NCBI RefSeq assembly: GCF_008795985.1
Contig: NZ_VMHP01000001.1
Coordinates: 806,001 to 870,000, forward strand
DNA length: 64,000 nt
Origin: Marinobacter halotolerans
GTDB lineage: Bacteria; Pseudomonadota; Gammaproteobacteria; Pseudomonadales; Oleiphilaceae
Reading direction: 5' to 3'
Shown: positions 1 through 7,646 of the stretch, piece by piece
Layout of the letters: every line of letters begins with the position of its first letter
How positions within the stretch are numbered: position 1 is the first letter of the stretch
Notes under the pieces: generated by a model
What the model was told of the DNA's origin: nothing
Seen by the model: only the letters and a program-made list of their open reading frames with translations
Database searches by the model: none
Made by a program: the position numbers and the translations under genes

Positions 1-439
1 AGCCGGCATAGAAGCCTTCGGCAAAGCCGATGTCTCTCGGCTTGAACCACATAGCGGTCATATGAATACCCACCACAAAGCTGGCACCGATGGAGCTGAG
101 CACCAGACGGCTGACCAGGAGCTGGGTCATGGTGTTACCGAAGGCAAACACTAGCGCCGGGATGGACATCAGAACCATCAGAACGGAGAACACGCGACGG
201 GGACCAAAGCGGTCCAGAGCCATGCCCACGATGATCCGGGCAGGAATGGTCAATGCCACGTTACAGATGGCAAACAGGCGGAGGTCATCGGCGGTCAGCC
301 AGTCGACGCTCTTGAGCATGCTCGACGCCAGCGGCGCCATGTTGAACCATACATAGAAGGTTATAAAAAATGCGATCCAGGTCAGGTGCAGCGCCCTGAC
401 TTCCGGATTCTTGACGTGGAAAACGTCTGCGACTTTCAT
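1..439 (-). CDS. NarK2-type nitrate/nitrite MFS transporter (3' part outside window)
   Basis: N-terminal 146 residues of a major facilitator carrier; the rest lies before base 1. The start ATG at 439-437 gives MKVADVFHVKNPEV, followed by hydrophobic helices. A conserved helix-2 arginine (TIPARIIVGMALDRFGPRR) and the segment WFKPRDIGFAEGFYAG are hallmarks of the NarK/NasA nitrate-nitrite family, nearest the NarK2 type as I remember it. Such carriers exchange nitrate for nitrite, or import nitrate, across the inner membrane. A usp gene lies directly upstream on the same strand and a NarK1-like gene is divergent. NarK1/NarK2 pairs commonly flank nar operons, so nar genes may lie just outside the window. 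Exact substrate is inferred. Confidence 0.8.
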   Translation of the reverse strand, partial: MKVADVFHVKNPEVRALHLTWIAFFITFYVWFNMAPLASSMLKSVDWLTADDLRLFAICNVALTIPARIIVGMALDRFGPRRVFSVLMVLMSIPALVFAFGNTMTQLLVSRLVLSSIGASFVVGIHMTAMWFKPRDIGFAEGFYAG

Positions 440-485
440 GTCAGCCTCCCGGGGCTTTCAGATACAGAAATGGTTATGGCCAGAC

Positions 486-947
486 TCAACGGCTGGGCAG
501 AATAAGGAGCGGGCACTGGATGCGACGGGCAAGGAAGGAACTCACGCTGCCGAAGGTCATGTAATCCAGCTCGTCCACGAAGTAAGTCAGTGAGCGGGCA
601 ATAAAACCGCCGTCAGGCTCATGGCTGTGGCGGGCGATAACCAGCATGTCCGGATGCACCTTTTTCTCGGCTGCGAACAGCAGCATCTTTCGGGCGTCAC
701 CCTCCAGCAGCATGTTTTCGGCCGAGATCTGTTCCCGCTCACACACCTCCATGGCCTCGGCGATGTGCCTTTTCAGATCGTTCAACTCTTCCTGGAACAT
801 GTCCTCGTTTACCGAGGTGATGTCGCGGGGGTTTTCGGCAACGGCAACGAGGGTGATGACGGGTTTGAGGTCGCGGAACATGGTGATGGTCTGGGCCAAT
901 GCCAGCCTGGCATTCCGCGAGCCATCGTAGGCAATCATGATTTTCAT
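486..947 (-). CDS. UspA-family universal stress protein
   Basis: A 153-residue single-domain universal stress protein. It begins MKIMIAYDGSRNAR, the usual first strand and loop of the Usp alpha/beta fold, and ends in SSFLARRIQCPLLILPSR, matching the family's final helix-strand pattern. I chose the ATG at 947 because GGAG lies 9 bases upstream; a TTG five codons earlier would place that Shine-Dalgarno inside the gene. Usp proteins are cytoplasmic stress and anaerobic-survival factors, and in pseudomonads several are under Anr control. An Anr-type box lies upstream, which fits. A hairpin (961-983) abuts the ribosome binding site. Molecular function is unknown. Confidence 0.85.
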   Translation of the reverse strand: MKIMIAYDGSRNARLALAQTITMFRDLKPVITLVAVAENPRDITSVNEDMFQEELNDLKRHIAEAMEVCEREQISAENMLLEGDARKMLLFAAEKKVHPDMLVIARHSHEPDGGFIARSLTYFVDELDYMTFGSVSSFLARRIQCPLLILPSR

Positions 948-960
948 TTTTGGGTTCTCC

Positions 961-983
961 AAAGGGCGTTTTCAGCGCCCTTT
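961..983 (-). promoter_or_regulatory. 5'-UTR hairpin next to the usp ribosome binding site
   Basis: AAAGGGCG at 961-968 pairs with CGCCCTTT at 976-983 (8 bp, 7-base loop). Read on the minus strand, the stem ends right beside the GGAG that serves the usp start at 947. It could affect translation or be an upstream terminator, though there is no long T run. The role is inferred. Confidence 0.4.
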
Positions 984-1052
984 CAAAGGCTATTTCAAGG
1001 GGCATCCATTGATATCTGTCAGCATTAGCCCACAGTCCAGTGCCGGCCATAA

Positions 1053-1066
1053 TTGACTTACATCAA
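1053..1066. promoter_or_regulatory. Anr/FNR-type binding site
   Basis: TTGACTTACATCAA matches the FNR/Anr consensus TTGAT-N4-ATCAA at 9 of 10 positions. It lies in the 311-base gap between usp and the narK-like gene. Its centre (1059.5) would place a transcription start near 1018 toward usp, and a GCTAAT hexamer at 1029-1024 is a fair -10 element on that strand, so the best fit is class II activation of usp. Control of the divergent carrier is also possible. No other element in this gap stands out apart from the hairpin at 961-983. Confidence 0.6.
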
Positions 1067-1258
1067 CACTGATAGCGCGTACCCCACGAGAGAAACCAAA
1101 GGCCTATCCCCTGAACCCCGAAACCCCGGATCGCCTACCACCACTGCACCCAGCAGGGGGTACCTCCAATGCCCCGCATCGAAAATCCCTGTTTTTGGTA
1201 AGGTTTAAGGCGTGTTTCGAGACGTTATCTTCTGATGAATTTCCGGAGGGAGTGGAGC

Positions 1259-2572
1259 ATGGCCAATAGCCCATCAAAACCCGAACAGTACCGAGCGCTC
1301 GGTTTATCCACCTTTGCCTTCACCCTTTGCTTTGCGGTGTGGACGATTTTCTCCATCATCGGCATCCGCATTAGTGCAGATCTGGGACTGTCGGATACCC
1401 AGCTTGGACTGCTGATGGCCACACCGATTCTGACGGGCTCCATCAGCCGGCTGTTTCTCGGCATCTGGACGGATCGTTACGGCGGTCGCTGGGTGTTCGG
1501 CATACTGATGCTGACCACCGCCGCCTGCGTTTATCTGCTCACCTTTGCCACCAGCTACCCGATGCTACTAATCGGTGCGCTGGGCGTCGGCCTGGCCGGA
1601 GGATCGTTCATCGTGGGCGTAACCTACACAGCGGCCTGGTTTGAACAGGAACGGCAGGGTACCGCGCTGGGCATTTTTGGCGCGGGCAATGTGGGTGCGG
1701 CAGTGACCAACTTCGGCGCGCCCTTCCTGCTTGTGGCACTGGGCTGGCAGGGGACCGCGCAGGTCTACGCCACCGTGTTGGCCATCGTGGGCGTGCTTTT
1801 TATTATCTTTGCAAAGGAAGACCCCCTGGCGAAGGAACGCGCCAGCAAGCAGTCCCAGTCGTTCATGCAGCAGATGGCCCCATTGAAAGAGCTGCGGGTG
1901 TGGCGGTTCGCCCTCTATTACTTCTTCGTATTCGGCGCGTTTGTTGCCTTGGCATTGTGGCTTCCCCATTACCTGATCGGCGTTTACGGGCTGGACATCA
2001 AAACAGCTGGCATGATCGCGGCGCTCTACACCATCCCCGCTTCCCTGTTCCGCATTCTCGGGGGCTGGATGTCTGATCGTTATGGCGCCCGGCGGGTCAT
2101 GTACTGGACTTTCATTGCCTCCGTGATCTGCACTTTCCTGCTCAGCTATCCGCCAACGGAATACGTGGTCCACGGCATTGATGGCGACATCCGCTTTTTC
2201 CTGGAGGTGAGCCTGGTTCCTTTTGTGGTTCTGACCTTTATCCTTGGCTTTTTCATGTCACTGGGTAAAGCGGCCGTGTTCAAGCATATACCGGTGTACT
2301 ACCCCACCCATGTGGGCGCGGTCGGGGGCGTGGTCGGGATGATTGGTGGCTTCGGGGGATTCCTTCTGCCATTGATGTTCGGTGCGCTGAATGACATCAC
2401 CGGTATCTGGCAGAGCAGCTTTATGCTGATGTTCGTGATCGTGGCAGCGGCACTGGCCTGGATGCACTACGCCATTCGCACAGCGGAAAGGGTGGAGTGG
2501 GCAGCCCAGGAAGCCAAAACCGACTTGCCGGAACTGGCCTCCCCAAATCTGTTCTACCCGTTGAGAAAATAG
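1259..2572 (+). CDS. narK: NarK1-type nitrate/nitrite MFS transporter
   Basis: A 437-residue, about 12-helix major facilitator protein. It shows both nitrate signature motifs of the family: GIFGAGNVGAAVTNFGAP in the first half and a glycine-rich GAVGGVVGMIGGFGGFLLP in the second. Arginines in helices 2 (GSISRLFLGIWTDRYGGR) and 8 (ASLFRILGGWMSDRYGARR) would contact the anion. The start at 1259 (MANSPSKPEQ) is preceded by GGAGGGAGTGGAGC; an in-frame ATG at 1235 lacks a comparable site. It should move nitrate and/or nitrite across the inner membrane for respiration. It is divergent from usp and the NarK2-like gene and next to nnrS. Whether it works as symporter or antiporter cannot be told from sequence. 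Confidence 0.85.
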   Translation: MANSPSKPEQYRALGLSTFAFTLCFAVWTIFSIIGIRISADLGLSDTQLGLLMATPILTGSISRLFLGIWTDRYGGRWVFGILMLTTAACVYLLTFATSYPMLLIGALGVGLAGGSFIVGVTYTAAWFEQERQGTALGIFGAGNVGAAVTNFGAPFLLVALGWQGTAQVYATVLAIVGVLFIIFAKEDPLAKERASKQSQSFMQQMAPLKELRVWRFALYYFFVFGAFVALALWLPHYLIGVYGLDIKTAGMIAALYTIPASLFRILGGWMSDRYGARRVMYWTFIASVICTFLLSYPPTEYVVHGIDGDIRFFLEVSLVPFVVLTFILGFFMSLGKAAVFKHIPVYYPTHVGAVGGVVGMIGGFGGFLLPLMFGALNDITGIWQSSFMLMFVIVAAALAWMHYAIRTAERVEWAAQEAKTDLPELASPNLFYPLRK

Positions 2573-2578
2573 GCAGGC

Positions 2579-2614
2579 CCGGGACCCCACAGGTCATCAC
2601 TGGCGGGGTCCCGG
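2579..2614. terminator. hairpin between convergent narK and sirB2-like genes
   Basis: CCGGGACCCC at 2579-2588 pairs perfectly with GGGGTCCCGG at 2605-2614 (10 bp, 16-base loop) in the 43-base gap between two convergent stop codons. No clear T tract follows on either strand, so this is a hairpin in a terminator position rather than a classical intrinsic terminator. Confidence 0.45.
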
Positions 2615-2615
2615 T

Positions 2616-2987
2616 TCAGAAGGGTTTGGCGGTCGCCAGATGGAATATCGCTGTAATCTGCACCAGTGCCAACGCCGCTGCAATCAGGCGAACAGTGAAA
2701 CTGGCATTTTCCTTGAGCGCAAACACTCCGGCGGCGATGTAACCCAGCAGGAGGACTATTTTGGCCATGAGCCAGCCATGGGCGAACGGCGACCAGGGCG
2801 TCACAAACAGCAGGCCGACGGCCGCTACCAGCAAAATCGTATCGTTCACGTGGGGCACCCAGCGCACCGGCATTCTACGCCACTCGGGCTTACCCACCAG
2901 GTCCAGCAGCAGGCGCAGCGCAAACATCACCACGGTGAGGTAGGCGGCAGTCATGTGAATATTCTTGAGAATCAGATAGCTGCTCAT
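2616..2987 (-). CDS. SirB2-family membrane protein (copy 1)
   Basis: A 123-residue protein with about four membrane helices. SYLILKNIHMTAAYLTVVMF, the WRRMPVRWVPHVNDT loop and the C-terminal LATAKPF match the SirB family, named after a Salmonella invasion-gene regulator locus; its molecular function is unknown. I chose the ATG at 2987 (MSSYLILK) because AAAGG lies just upstream and because it gives the same length as copy 2 at 6588-6959. The two proteins align over their full length (KNIHMTAAYLT versus KSIHMTTAYLT; PHVNDTILL versus PHANNTVLI). It is divergent from nnrS. Three conserved histidines in or near helices could bind a metal or heme, but this is conjecture. Confidence 0.75.
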   Translation of the reverse strand: MSSYLILKNIHMTAAYLTVVMFALRLLLDLVGKPEWRRMPVRWVPHVNDTILLVAAVGLLFVTPWSPFAHGWLMAKIVLLLGYIAAGVFALKENASFTVRLIAAALALVQITAIFHLATAKPF

Positions 2988-3021
2988 AGAGTAAACCTTT
3001 GGAACTTGGATCTGTGTCGGC

Positions 3022-3027
3022 ATTGTA
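3022..3027 (-). promoter_or_regulatory. -10 element of sirB2-like copy 1
   Basis: On the minus strand the sequence reads TTTTGCCTACAATGCC, with TACAAT as a good sigma-70 -10 hexamer 35 bases before the start codon. Copy 2 has the matching TTTTGCGTACAATGCC 32 bases before its start. Conservation of this non-coding block between paralogues supports its function. No convincing -35 element is seen. Confidence 0.5.
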
Positions 3028-3115
3028 GGCAAAACTACCGCCTGATGGGTATGTTTCGAGCATATACATTCATTTAATATGACTTTTATATTCAGGCAGT
3101 CAATGGAGTTTCATC

Positions 3116-4300
3116 ATGCAGTCCATCCCCACCTCTGGAACGCCGGGGGCCATGAGTGTCGGTCAGCTTTTCGCCTATCCGTTTCGCATTTTTTTCATCG
3201 CACTGACCCTGCTTGCCATCCTTGCAATCCCGGCCTGGATACTTCAAGTCAGCGGAGCCATCCAATTGCCACTGGCCCTGCCCGGCCTGTTCTGGCACCA
3301 GCACGAAATGCTGTTCGGTTTCCTGTCTGCCGCCATCGCCGGTTTCCTGCTGACTGCGGTCTGCGTGTGGACCCAGACTGAAAGAACTCATGGATTGCCG
3401 CTGGTTCTGCTGTTTGGTGTCTGGTTGGCCGGGCGCCTGTTACTGGCTTTCGGTGCAGGCCTGCCGGACTGGATGATTCATGGGGTCAACCTGGCCTTCC
3501 TGCCACTGGTCATGCTGGATGCTGGCCGGCGCATATGGAAGGCGAGGCAGAAACGGCAACTGATGATTCTGCTGGTGCTGGGGTTATTCTGGCTGATGCA
3601 GGTTGGCTTCGTCACGAGGCTGGCCCCGGCCTTCAGTTACGGCGCCCTGATTATGGCCATGGCGCTGATCAGTATCATTGGCGGCCGCATCACCCCGGCT
3701 TTTTCTGCGGGCTGGCTTCGTCAGCGCGGGCTGGATGCCACGAAGGTCCGGATGGTTCCGGCTCTGGACATGGCGGCGCTGTTCACAATAATCCTGCTTA
3801 TGATTTCCCTGGTGACCGGCTGGCCGATCCTGACCGCCATACTGGCATTGATTGCCGCCGGGCTGATGCTTGTCCGTCTGGCCGGATGGAAAGGCTGGCT
3901 TTTTCGCAAGGAGCCTCTGCTATGGATGCTGCACCTGTCCATTCTCTGGGTTCCCGTGTCGCTAACGCTGCTCGCCGGCAGCATTCTGGCGGACTGGCCC
4001 GCCAGCGCCTGGACCCACGCGGCCGGCACCGGCGCGGTCGGCTGCCTGATCCTGGGCGTCATCGCCCGGGTATCCCTGGGCCATGCGGGCCATCCGCTGG
4101 TACTGCCCCGGGGTATGGTGGCCGCCTTTATCATCATTCACCTGGCGGCGCTGGTGAGAGTGGCCACAGCCTTCGGTTCCCTGCCCTGGCAGGCCGGGGT
4201 GGGCATTAGCTCGCTGCTGTGGATGCTCGCATTCGGTATTTTTCTGGCCCGCTACGGGCGAATACTGGTATCGCCAAGGGCGGACGGAAAGCCGGGCTGA
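3116..4300 (+). CDS. nnrS: NnrS family heme/copper membrane protein
   Basis: A 394-residue polytopic membrane protein. The segment LFWHQHEMLFGFLSAAIAGFLLTAV..WT and the later GGRITPAFSAGWL and GVIARVSLGHAGHPL stretches are characteristic of NnrS, an inner-membrane protein containing heme and copper that protects against nitric oxide during denitrification. Conserved histidines in WHQHE and in HAGH are likely ligands. The ATG at 3116 is preceded by GGAG seven bases upstream. It sits beside nitrate/nitrite carriers, consistent with a nitrogen-oxide cluster. No NnrR/Dnr box could be convincingly placed in the 128-base gap upstream. Confidence 0.9.
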   Translation: MQSIPTSGTPGAMSVGQLFAYPFRIFFIALTLLAILAIPAWILQVSGAIQLPLALPGLFWHQHEMLFGFLSAAIAGFLLTAVCVWTQTERTHGLPLVLLFGVWLAGRLLLAFGAGLPDWMIHGVNLAFLPLVMLDAGRRIWKARQKRQLMILLVLGLFWLMQVGFVTRLAPAFSYGALIMAMALISIIGGRITPAFSAGWLRQRGLDATKVRMVPALDMAALFTIILLMISLVTGWPILTAILALIAAGLMLVRLAGWKGWLFRKEPLLWMLHLSILWVPVSLTLLAGSILADWPASAWTHAAGTGAVGCLILGVIARVSLGHAGHPLVLPRGMVAAFIIIHLAALVRVATAFGSLPWQAGVGISSLLWMLAFGIFLARYGRILVSPRADGKPG

Positions 4301-4368
4301 TAGCCCTGCGACGTTCCTGCTATCCAATCCGTCCCACTCCCTTTAAAATCCGGGCTCCCTGACAACGA

Positions 4369-4382
4369 TTGATCGTTATCGA
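4369..4382. promoter_or_regulatory. possible Anr/FNR-like site before the ion channel gene
   Basis: TTGATCGTTATCGA has one perfect half site (TTGAT) and one with a single mismatch (ATCGA for ATCAA), at the correct 4-base spacing. It lies 22 bases upstream of the channel start codon, which would suit repression better than activation. A match of this quality can arise by chance. Confidence 0.25.
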
Positions 4383-4403
4383 TTACCACGGAGCCCATTC
4401 CCC

Positions 4404-5231
4404 ATGTCGCCCCAACCGCGCACCCTAAGCCGATTCGCGCAACTGCGCCGTATTGAATCCAGCCGGCTGTTCCAGACGGTGGTGATTGGCATTATCATCC
4501 TGTCCGCCCTGACCATCGGCGCCAAAACCTACGATCTGCCCCCTCTGCTGGAAAGCTCGCTCACGGTCATGGATAACGCCATCACCGTGTTTTTCCTGAT
4601 CGAAATCCTGTTCCGCTTTGCCGCCTGCCAGGACAAAAAGCGCTTTCTGATGGACGGGTGGAACCTGTTCGACACGCTGGTCGTTATCGGCAGCCTGGTG
4701 CCGCTGGACAACTCCGACGCAGTTCTGCTGGGCAGGCTTCTGAGAGTATTCCGGGTATTGCGGCTGGTCTCTGTGGTGCCGGAGCTGCGCTTTCTGATCA
4801 ACTCGCTACTCAAAGCCATCCCGCGCATGGGCTACATCGCCCTGCTGATGTTCATTATTTTCTACATCTACGCGGCCATGGGCTCTCTGTTCTTTGCCAG
4901 CGTTGACGAGGAACTCTGGGGCGATGTGGCCATTGCCATGCTGACCCTGTTCCGGGTGGCAACGTTTGAAGACTGGACGGATGTGATGTACGCCACCATG
5001 GACCAATACCCACTGAGCTGGGTGTACTACATAACCTTCATTTTTCTTACAGCGTTCGTCTTCCTGAATATGATGATTGGCGCCATTCTTGAGGTCATGG
5101 GCGAAGAGAAAAACGCCAGAGAAGCACAGACAGCACACGACGAGCGGGACGAGATTTTCAAACAGCTTCAGTCAGTTCAACTCAAGCTGGATCAACTGAC
5201 CGAAAAAATGGGGGACTCCAAGGGTGACTAG
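4404..5231 (+). CDS. single-domain voltage-gated cation channel (BacNav/CaV-like)
   Basis: A 275-residue ion transport protein with one six-helix repeat, which should assemble as a tetramer in the inner membrane. Helix S4 carries arginines every third residue (R111, R114, R117, R120 in GRLLRVFRVLRLVS). The pore loop filter is T187-F-E-D-W-T-D193. Classical bacterial sodium channels have TLESWxx, so this filter carries two extra acidic residues, at the same positions as the engineered calcium-selective CavAb filter (TLDDWSD). S6 is rich in F/L and ends NMMIGAILEVM; residues from about 230 form a charged coiled-coil-like tail typical of these channels. It starts 104 bases after nnrS and its stop nearly touches the convergent CoA-transferase. 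Ion selectivity is inferred only. Confidence 0.85.
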   Translation: MSPQPRTLSRFAQLRRIESSRLFQTVVIGIIILSALTIGAKTYDLPPLLESSLTVMDNAITVFFLIEILFRFAACQDKKRFLMDGWNLFDTLVVIGSLVPLDNSDAVLLGRLLRVFRVLRLVSVVPELRFLINSLLKAIPRMGYIALLMFIIFYIYAAMGSLFFASVDEELWGDVAIAMLTLFRVATFEDWTDVMYATMDQYPLSWVYYITFIFLTAFVFLNMMIGAILEVMGEEKNAREAQTAHDERDEIFKQLQSVQLKLDQLTEKMGDSKGD

Positions 5232-5232
5232 T

Positions 5233-6522
5233 TCAGTCGCTCTCGACAATGATTTTTGAAATCATCAAACGTTCAATGGCGTCGTTATCCATTCCAAGAT
5301 CGTTCTGCAACAGAACCCTGGTGTTTGCGCCTAACTTGGGCGGTGCAGATCGATAGGTTGCCGGCGTTGCACTGAACTTGACCGGATACGCGACGGTCGG
5401 GATGTCCTGATCGTCCGACCTTTTCATCCGGACAACCATATCGCGAGCAATCACCTGAGGGTCATCGAACACATCAGGAATAGTGTTTATCGGGCCACAA
5501 GGAACACTGGCTATCTCCAGCAGACTGATAATGCGATCGCGAGAGTAATGAGCCAGCCGTTTTTCCAGGATGCCTTCAAGTAAGATTCGATTTTCCACTC
5601 GATCGGCGTTTGTCAGAAATCTGGAATCCTCGGATACAGATTTCAGCTCGAGCACAGAACAAAGGGACTGGAACTGCCGATTATTGCCGCAAGCAATGAT
5701 TACATGGCCATCACGCACCGGATACGCTCGATAAGGCACCAGATTCGGGTGAGTATTGCCCATGGGCTTTGGCTTACGCTTGCCGACCAACCAGTTGGCG
5801 CCCTGGTTTGCCAGCATCGCCACCTGACTGTCGAACAACGAGCAATCAATGTGTTGCCCCTCGCCGGTCTGCTCTCGACTGGAAATAGCGGCAAGAATCG
5901 AAGTGGCCGCGTACATCCCGGTGAACTCGTCGGCGATGGCAACGCCGGTTTTCAACGGTTCGGCAGATTGCGTATCAGTCTCTGGCTGACCGGTAATACT
6001 CATTACCCCGCCCATGCCCTGAATCAGGAAATCATAGCCAGCGCGATCAGCGTAGGGCCCCGTCTGACCAAAACCGGTGATTGAACAATAAACGAGTCGA
6101 GGGTTAATTGCGTGAAGGCTATCGTAATCCAGGCCGTACTTTTTCAGCCCGCCGACCTTGAAATTTTCCACCAGGATGTCTGCGGAACAAGCCAGTTTGC
6201 GGATCAACTCTGCTCCCTCAGGCTTCGAAAAATCGATGCAGACAGACTCTTTATTGCGATTGCAGCATGTGAAGTAGGCGGCATCCGAGCTTTCGCGACT
6301 GTCATCAGTGCCGTCTGAAGTATCCCGGGTCAAAAACGGTGGCCCCCAGCGGCGCGTATCGTCACCGTTGAGGCTCTCAACTTTGATGACCCTTGCGCCG
6401 AGATCTGCGAGAACTTGCGTCGCCCAGGGACCTGCAAGGATCCGGCTCAAGTCGAGGACCGTTAAATGGCTCAAAGGCCCGGCCGGTATTTCTCTTGATT
6501 CATTAGGGACTTGTGAAGTCAT
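5233..6522 (-). CDS. CaiB/BaiF family (class III) CoA-transferase
   Basis: A 429-residue protein matching family III CoA-transferases. It has the N-terminal block LTVLDLSRILAGPWATQVLADLGARVIKVE, then NKESVCIDFSKPEG, ADILVENFKVGGLKKYGLDY, and GFGQTGPYADRAGYDFLIQGMGG. The aspartate that forms the acyl intermediate is expected in the region around AGYD, by analogy with formyl-CoA transferase. These enzymes move CoA between carboxylic acids. The start at 6522 has AGAGGG six bases upstream. It stands alone: the ion channel is convergent one base away and the SirB2 gene upstream is on the same strand with its own promoter. The acid substrate cannot be told; annotations as carnitine dehydratase or formyl-CoA transferase would be over-precise. 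Confidence 0.85.
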   Translation of the reverse strand: MTSQVPNESREIPAGPLSHLTVLDLSRILAGPWATQVLADLGARVIKVESLNGDDTRRWGPPFLTRDTSDGTDDSRESSDAAYFTCCNRNKESVCIDFSKPEGAELIRKLACSADILVENFKVGGLKKYGLDYDSLHAINPRLVYCSITGFGQTGPYADRAGYDFLIQGMGGVMSITGQPETDTQSAEPLKTGVAIADEFTGMYAATSILAAISSREQTGEGQHIDCSLFDSQVAMLANQGANWLVGKRKPKPMGNTHPNLVPYRAYPVRDGHVIIACGNNRQFQSLCSVLELKSVSEDSRFLTNADRVENRILLEGILEKRLAHYSRDRIISLLEIASVPCGPINTIPDVFDDPQVIARDMVVRMKRSDDQDIPTVAYPVKFSATPATYRSAPPKLGANTRVLLQNDLGMDNDAIERLMISKIIVESD

Positions 6523-6587
6523 GAAAAGCCCTCTCGATCACACTGAAATGAGAAAATACCCAGGACTGGCCGACAGCATTGACTCAA

Positions 6588-6959
6588 TCAGAAGGGCTTT
6601 GCCACCGCCAGGTGAACAATCGCCAGCACCTGCACCAGAGCCAGAACCGCAGCAACCACACGAATCGGGGTACGGCGGGTATCTTTCAGTGCCACCGCGC
6701 CTGCTCCAATGTAGCCAATCAGAAGAAACAGCTTGGCGGTTACCCAGCCGTGCACAAACACCATCCAGGGCGAAACGAACAGCAGGCCGATGGCAGTGGC
6801 TATCAGCACGGTGTTGTTGGCGTGGGGAATCCAGCGCAGCGGGGTCGTGCGCCAGTTGGGCTTGCCAATCGCATCCAGCAGCAGACAGAGCACAAACAGC
6901 CCGATCGTCAGATACGCGGTTGTCATGTGAATGCTCTTTAATACCAGATAACCACTCAT
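6588..6959 (-). CDS. SirB2-family membrane protein (copy 2)
   Basis: A 123-residue, four-helix paralogue of the protein at 2616-2987, identical in length and sharing its layout: KSIHMTTAYLT, WRTTPLRWIPHANNT, HGWVTAKLFLLIGYIGAGAVALK, C-terminal LAVAKPF. The start ATG at 6959 is preceded by AGGTGA. A frame open further upstream would run across the fabA promoter region and is not used. Function of the family is unknown. It is divergent from fabA and lies 65 bases upstream of the CoA-transferase start on the same strand, so a common transcript is possible. The shared promoter block with copy 1 suggests a duplication that carried the control region along. Confidence 0.75.
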   Translation of the reverse strand: MSGYLVLKSIHMTTAYLTIGLFVLCLLLDAIGKPNWRTTPLRWIPHANNTVLIATAIGLLFVSPWMVFVHGWVTAKLFLLIGYIGAGAVALKDTRRTPIRVVAAVLALVQVLAIVHLAVAKPF

Positions 6960-6990
6960 AAACTCACCTGCCTTTAGCTGGGAAAAAGGC

Positions 6991-6996
6991 ATTGTA
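6991..6996 (-). promoter_or_regulatory. -10 element of sirB2-like copy 2
   Basis: TACAAT on the minus strand inside TTTTGCGTACAATGCC, 32 bases before the start codon. It corresponds to the element at 3022-3027 upstream of copy 1. Confidence 0.5.
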
Positions 6997-7126
6997 CGCA
7001 AAAAAACGGCCTCTGCGACTAGAATTCCTCTGGGTCCGGGGGCAGACTGCAACCAATGGTCAATAGCCTTCCGCGCAATAAACGCTACAGTGGAAGAAAT
7101 AACCTCGTAACAGGGAATACGGCAAT

Positions 7127-7636
7127 ATGACCCCAGATCACTTTGATAAGGCCGATCTACAGGCCTGTGGTCAAGGCACACTCTTTCCGGGAAAGATGCG
7201 CCTGCCCGTCGATGAGATGCTGATGATGGATCGTGTTACTCACATCAGCGACGACGACGGCGCTTATGGCAAGGGCAGCATCGTGGCAGAGCTGGATATC
7301 AATCCGGACCTGTGGTTTTTCAAAGTGCATTTCGTGGATGACCCTGTAATGCCGGGTTGTCTGGGGCTGGATGCGATGTGGCAGCTGGTAGGTTTTTTCC
7401 TGGCCGCGACCGGCGGCGAAGGCAAAGGCCGCGCTCTGGGTTGCGGGGAAGTGAAGTTTTCCGGCCAGGTACTGCCGACCGCGAAACTGGTGCGCTACCG
7501 TCTGGATATCAAACGGGTCATCCGGCGCAAGCTGACCATGGCGATTGCCGATGCCAGCATGGAAGTGGACGGCCGCGAGATTTACACCGCCCGAGACCTG
7601 AAAGTGGGCATGTTTACTTCTACCGATGATTTTTAG
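7127..7636 (+). CDS. fabA: 3-hydroxydecanoyl-ACP dehydratase/isomerase FabA
   Basis: A 169-residue hot-dog-fold enzyme. Catalytic His68 sits in [15 protein letters not shown] and Asp82 in [12 protein letters not shown], the standard FabA pair. It dehydrates 3-hydroxydecanoyl-ACP and isomerises trans-2- to cis-3-decenoyl-ACP, the branch point for unsaturated fatty acids, in the cytoplasm. Length agrees with the family (about 171). fabB follows after 10 bases, the usual fabAB pairing of gammaproteobacteria. No operator for a fatty-acid regulator could be placed with confidence in the 167-base gap shared with the divergent SirB2 gene. Confidence 0.97.
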   Translation: MTPDHFDKADLQACGQGTLFPGKMRLPVDEMLMMDRVTHISDDDGAYGKGSIVAELDINPDLWFFKVHFVDDPVMPGCLGLDAMWQLVGFFLAATGGEGKGRALGCGEVKFSGQVLPTAKLVRYRLDIKRVIRRKLTMAIADASMEVDGREIYTARDLKVGMFTSTDDF

Positions 7637-7646
7637 GAGCGATTAA

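Noticed and set aside
6523..6600. AAAGCCCT...AGGGCTTT as a terminator between the SirB2 and CoA-transferase genes
   Set aside because: The arms are about 60 bases apart, and one lies in the SirB2 C-terminal codons shared with copy 1.
6960..7181. Longer N-terminus for the second SirB2 protein
   Set aside because: It would overlap the fabA start and the conserved TACAAT promoter block and would make the copies unequal in length.
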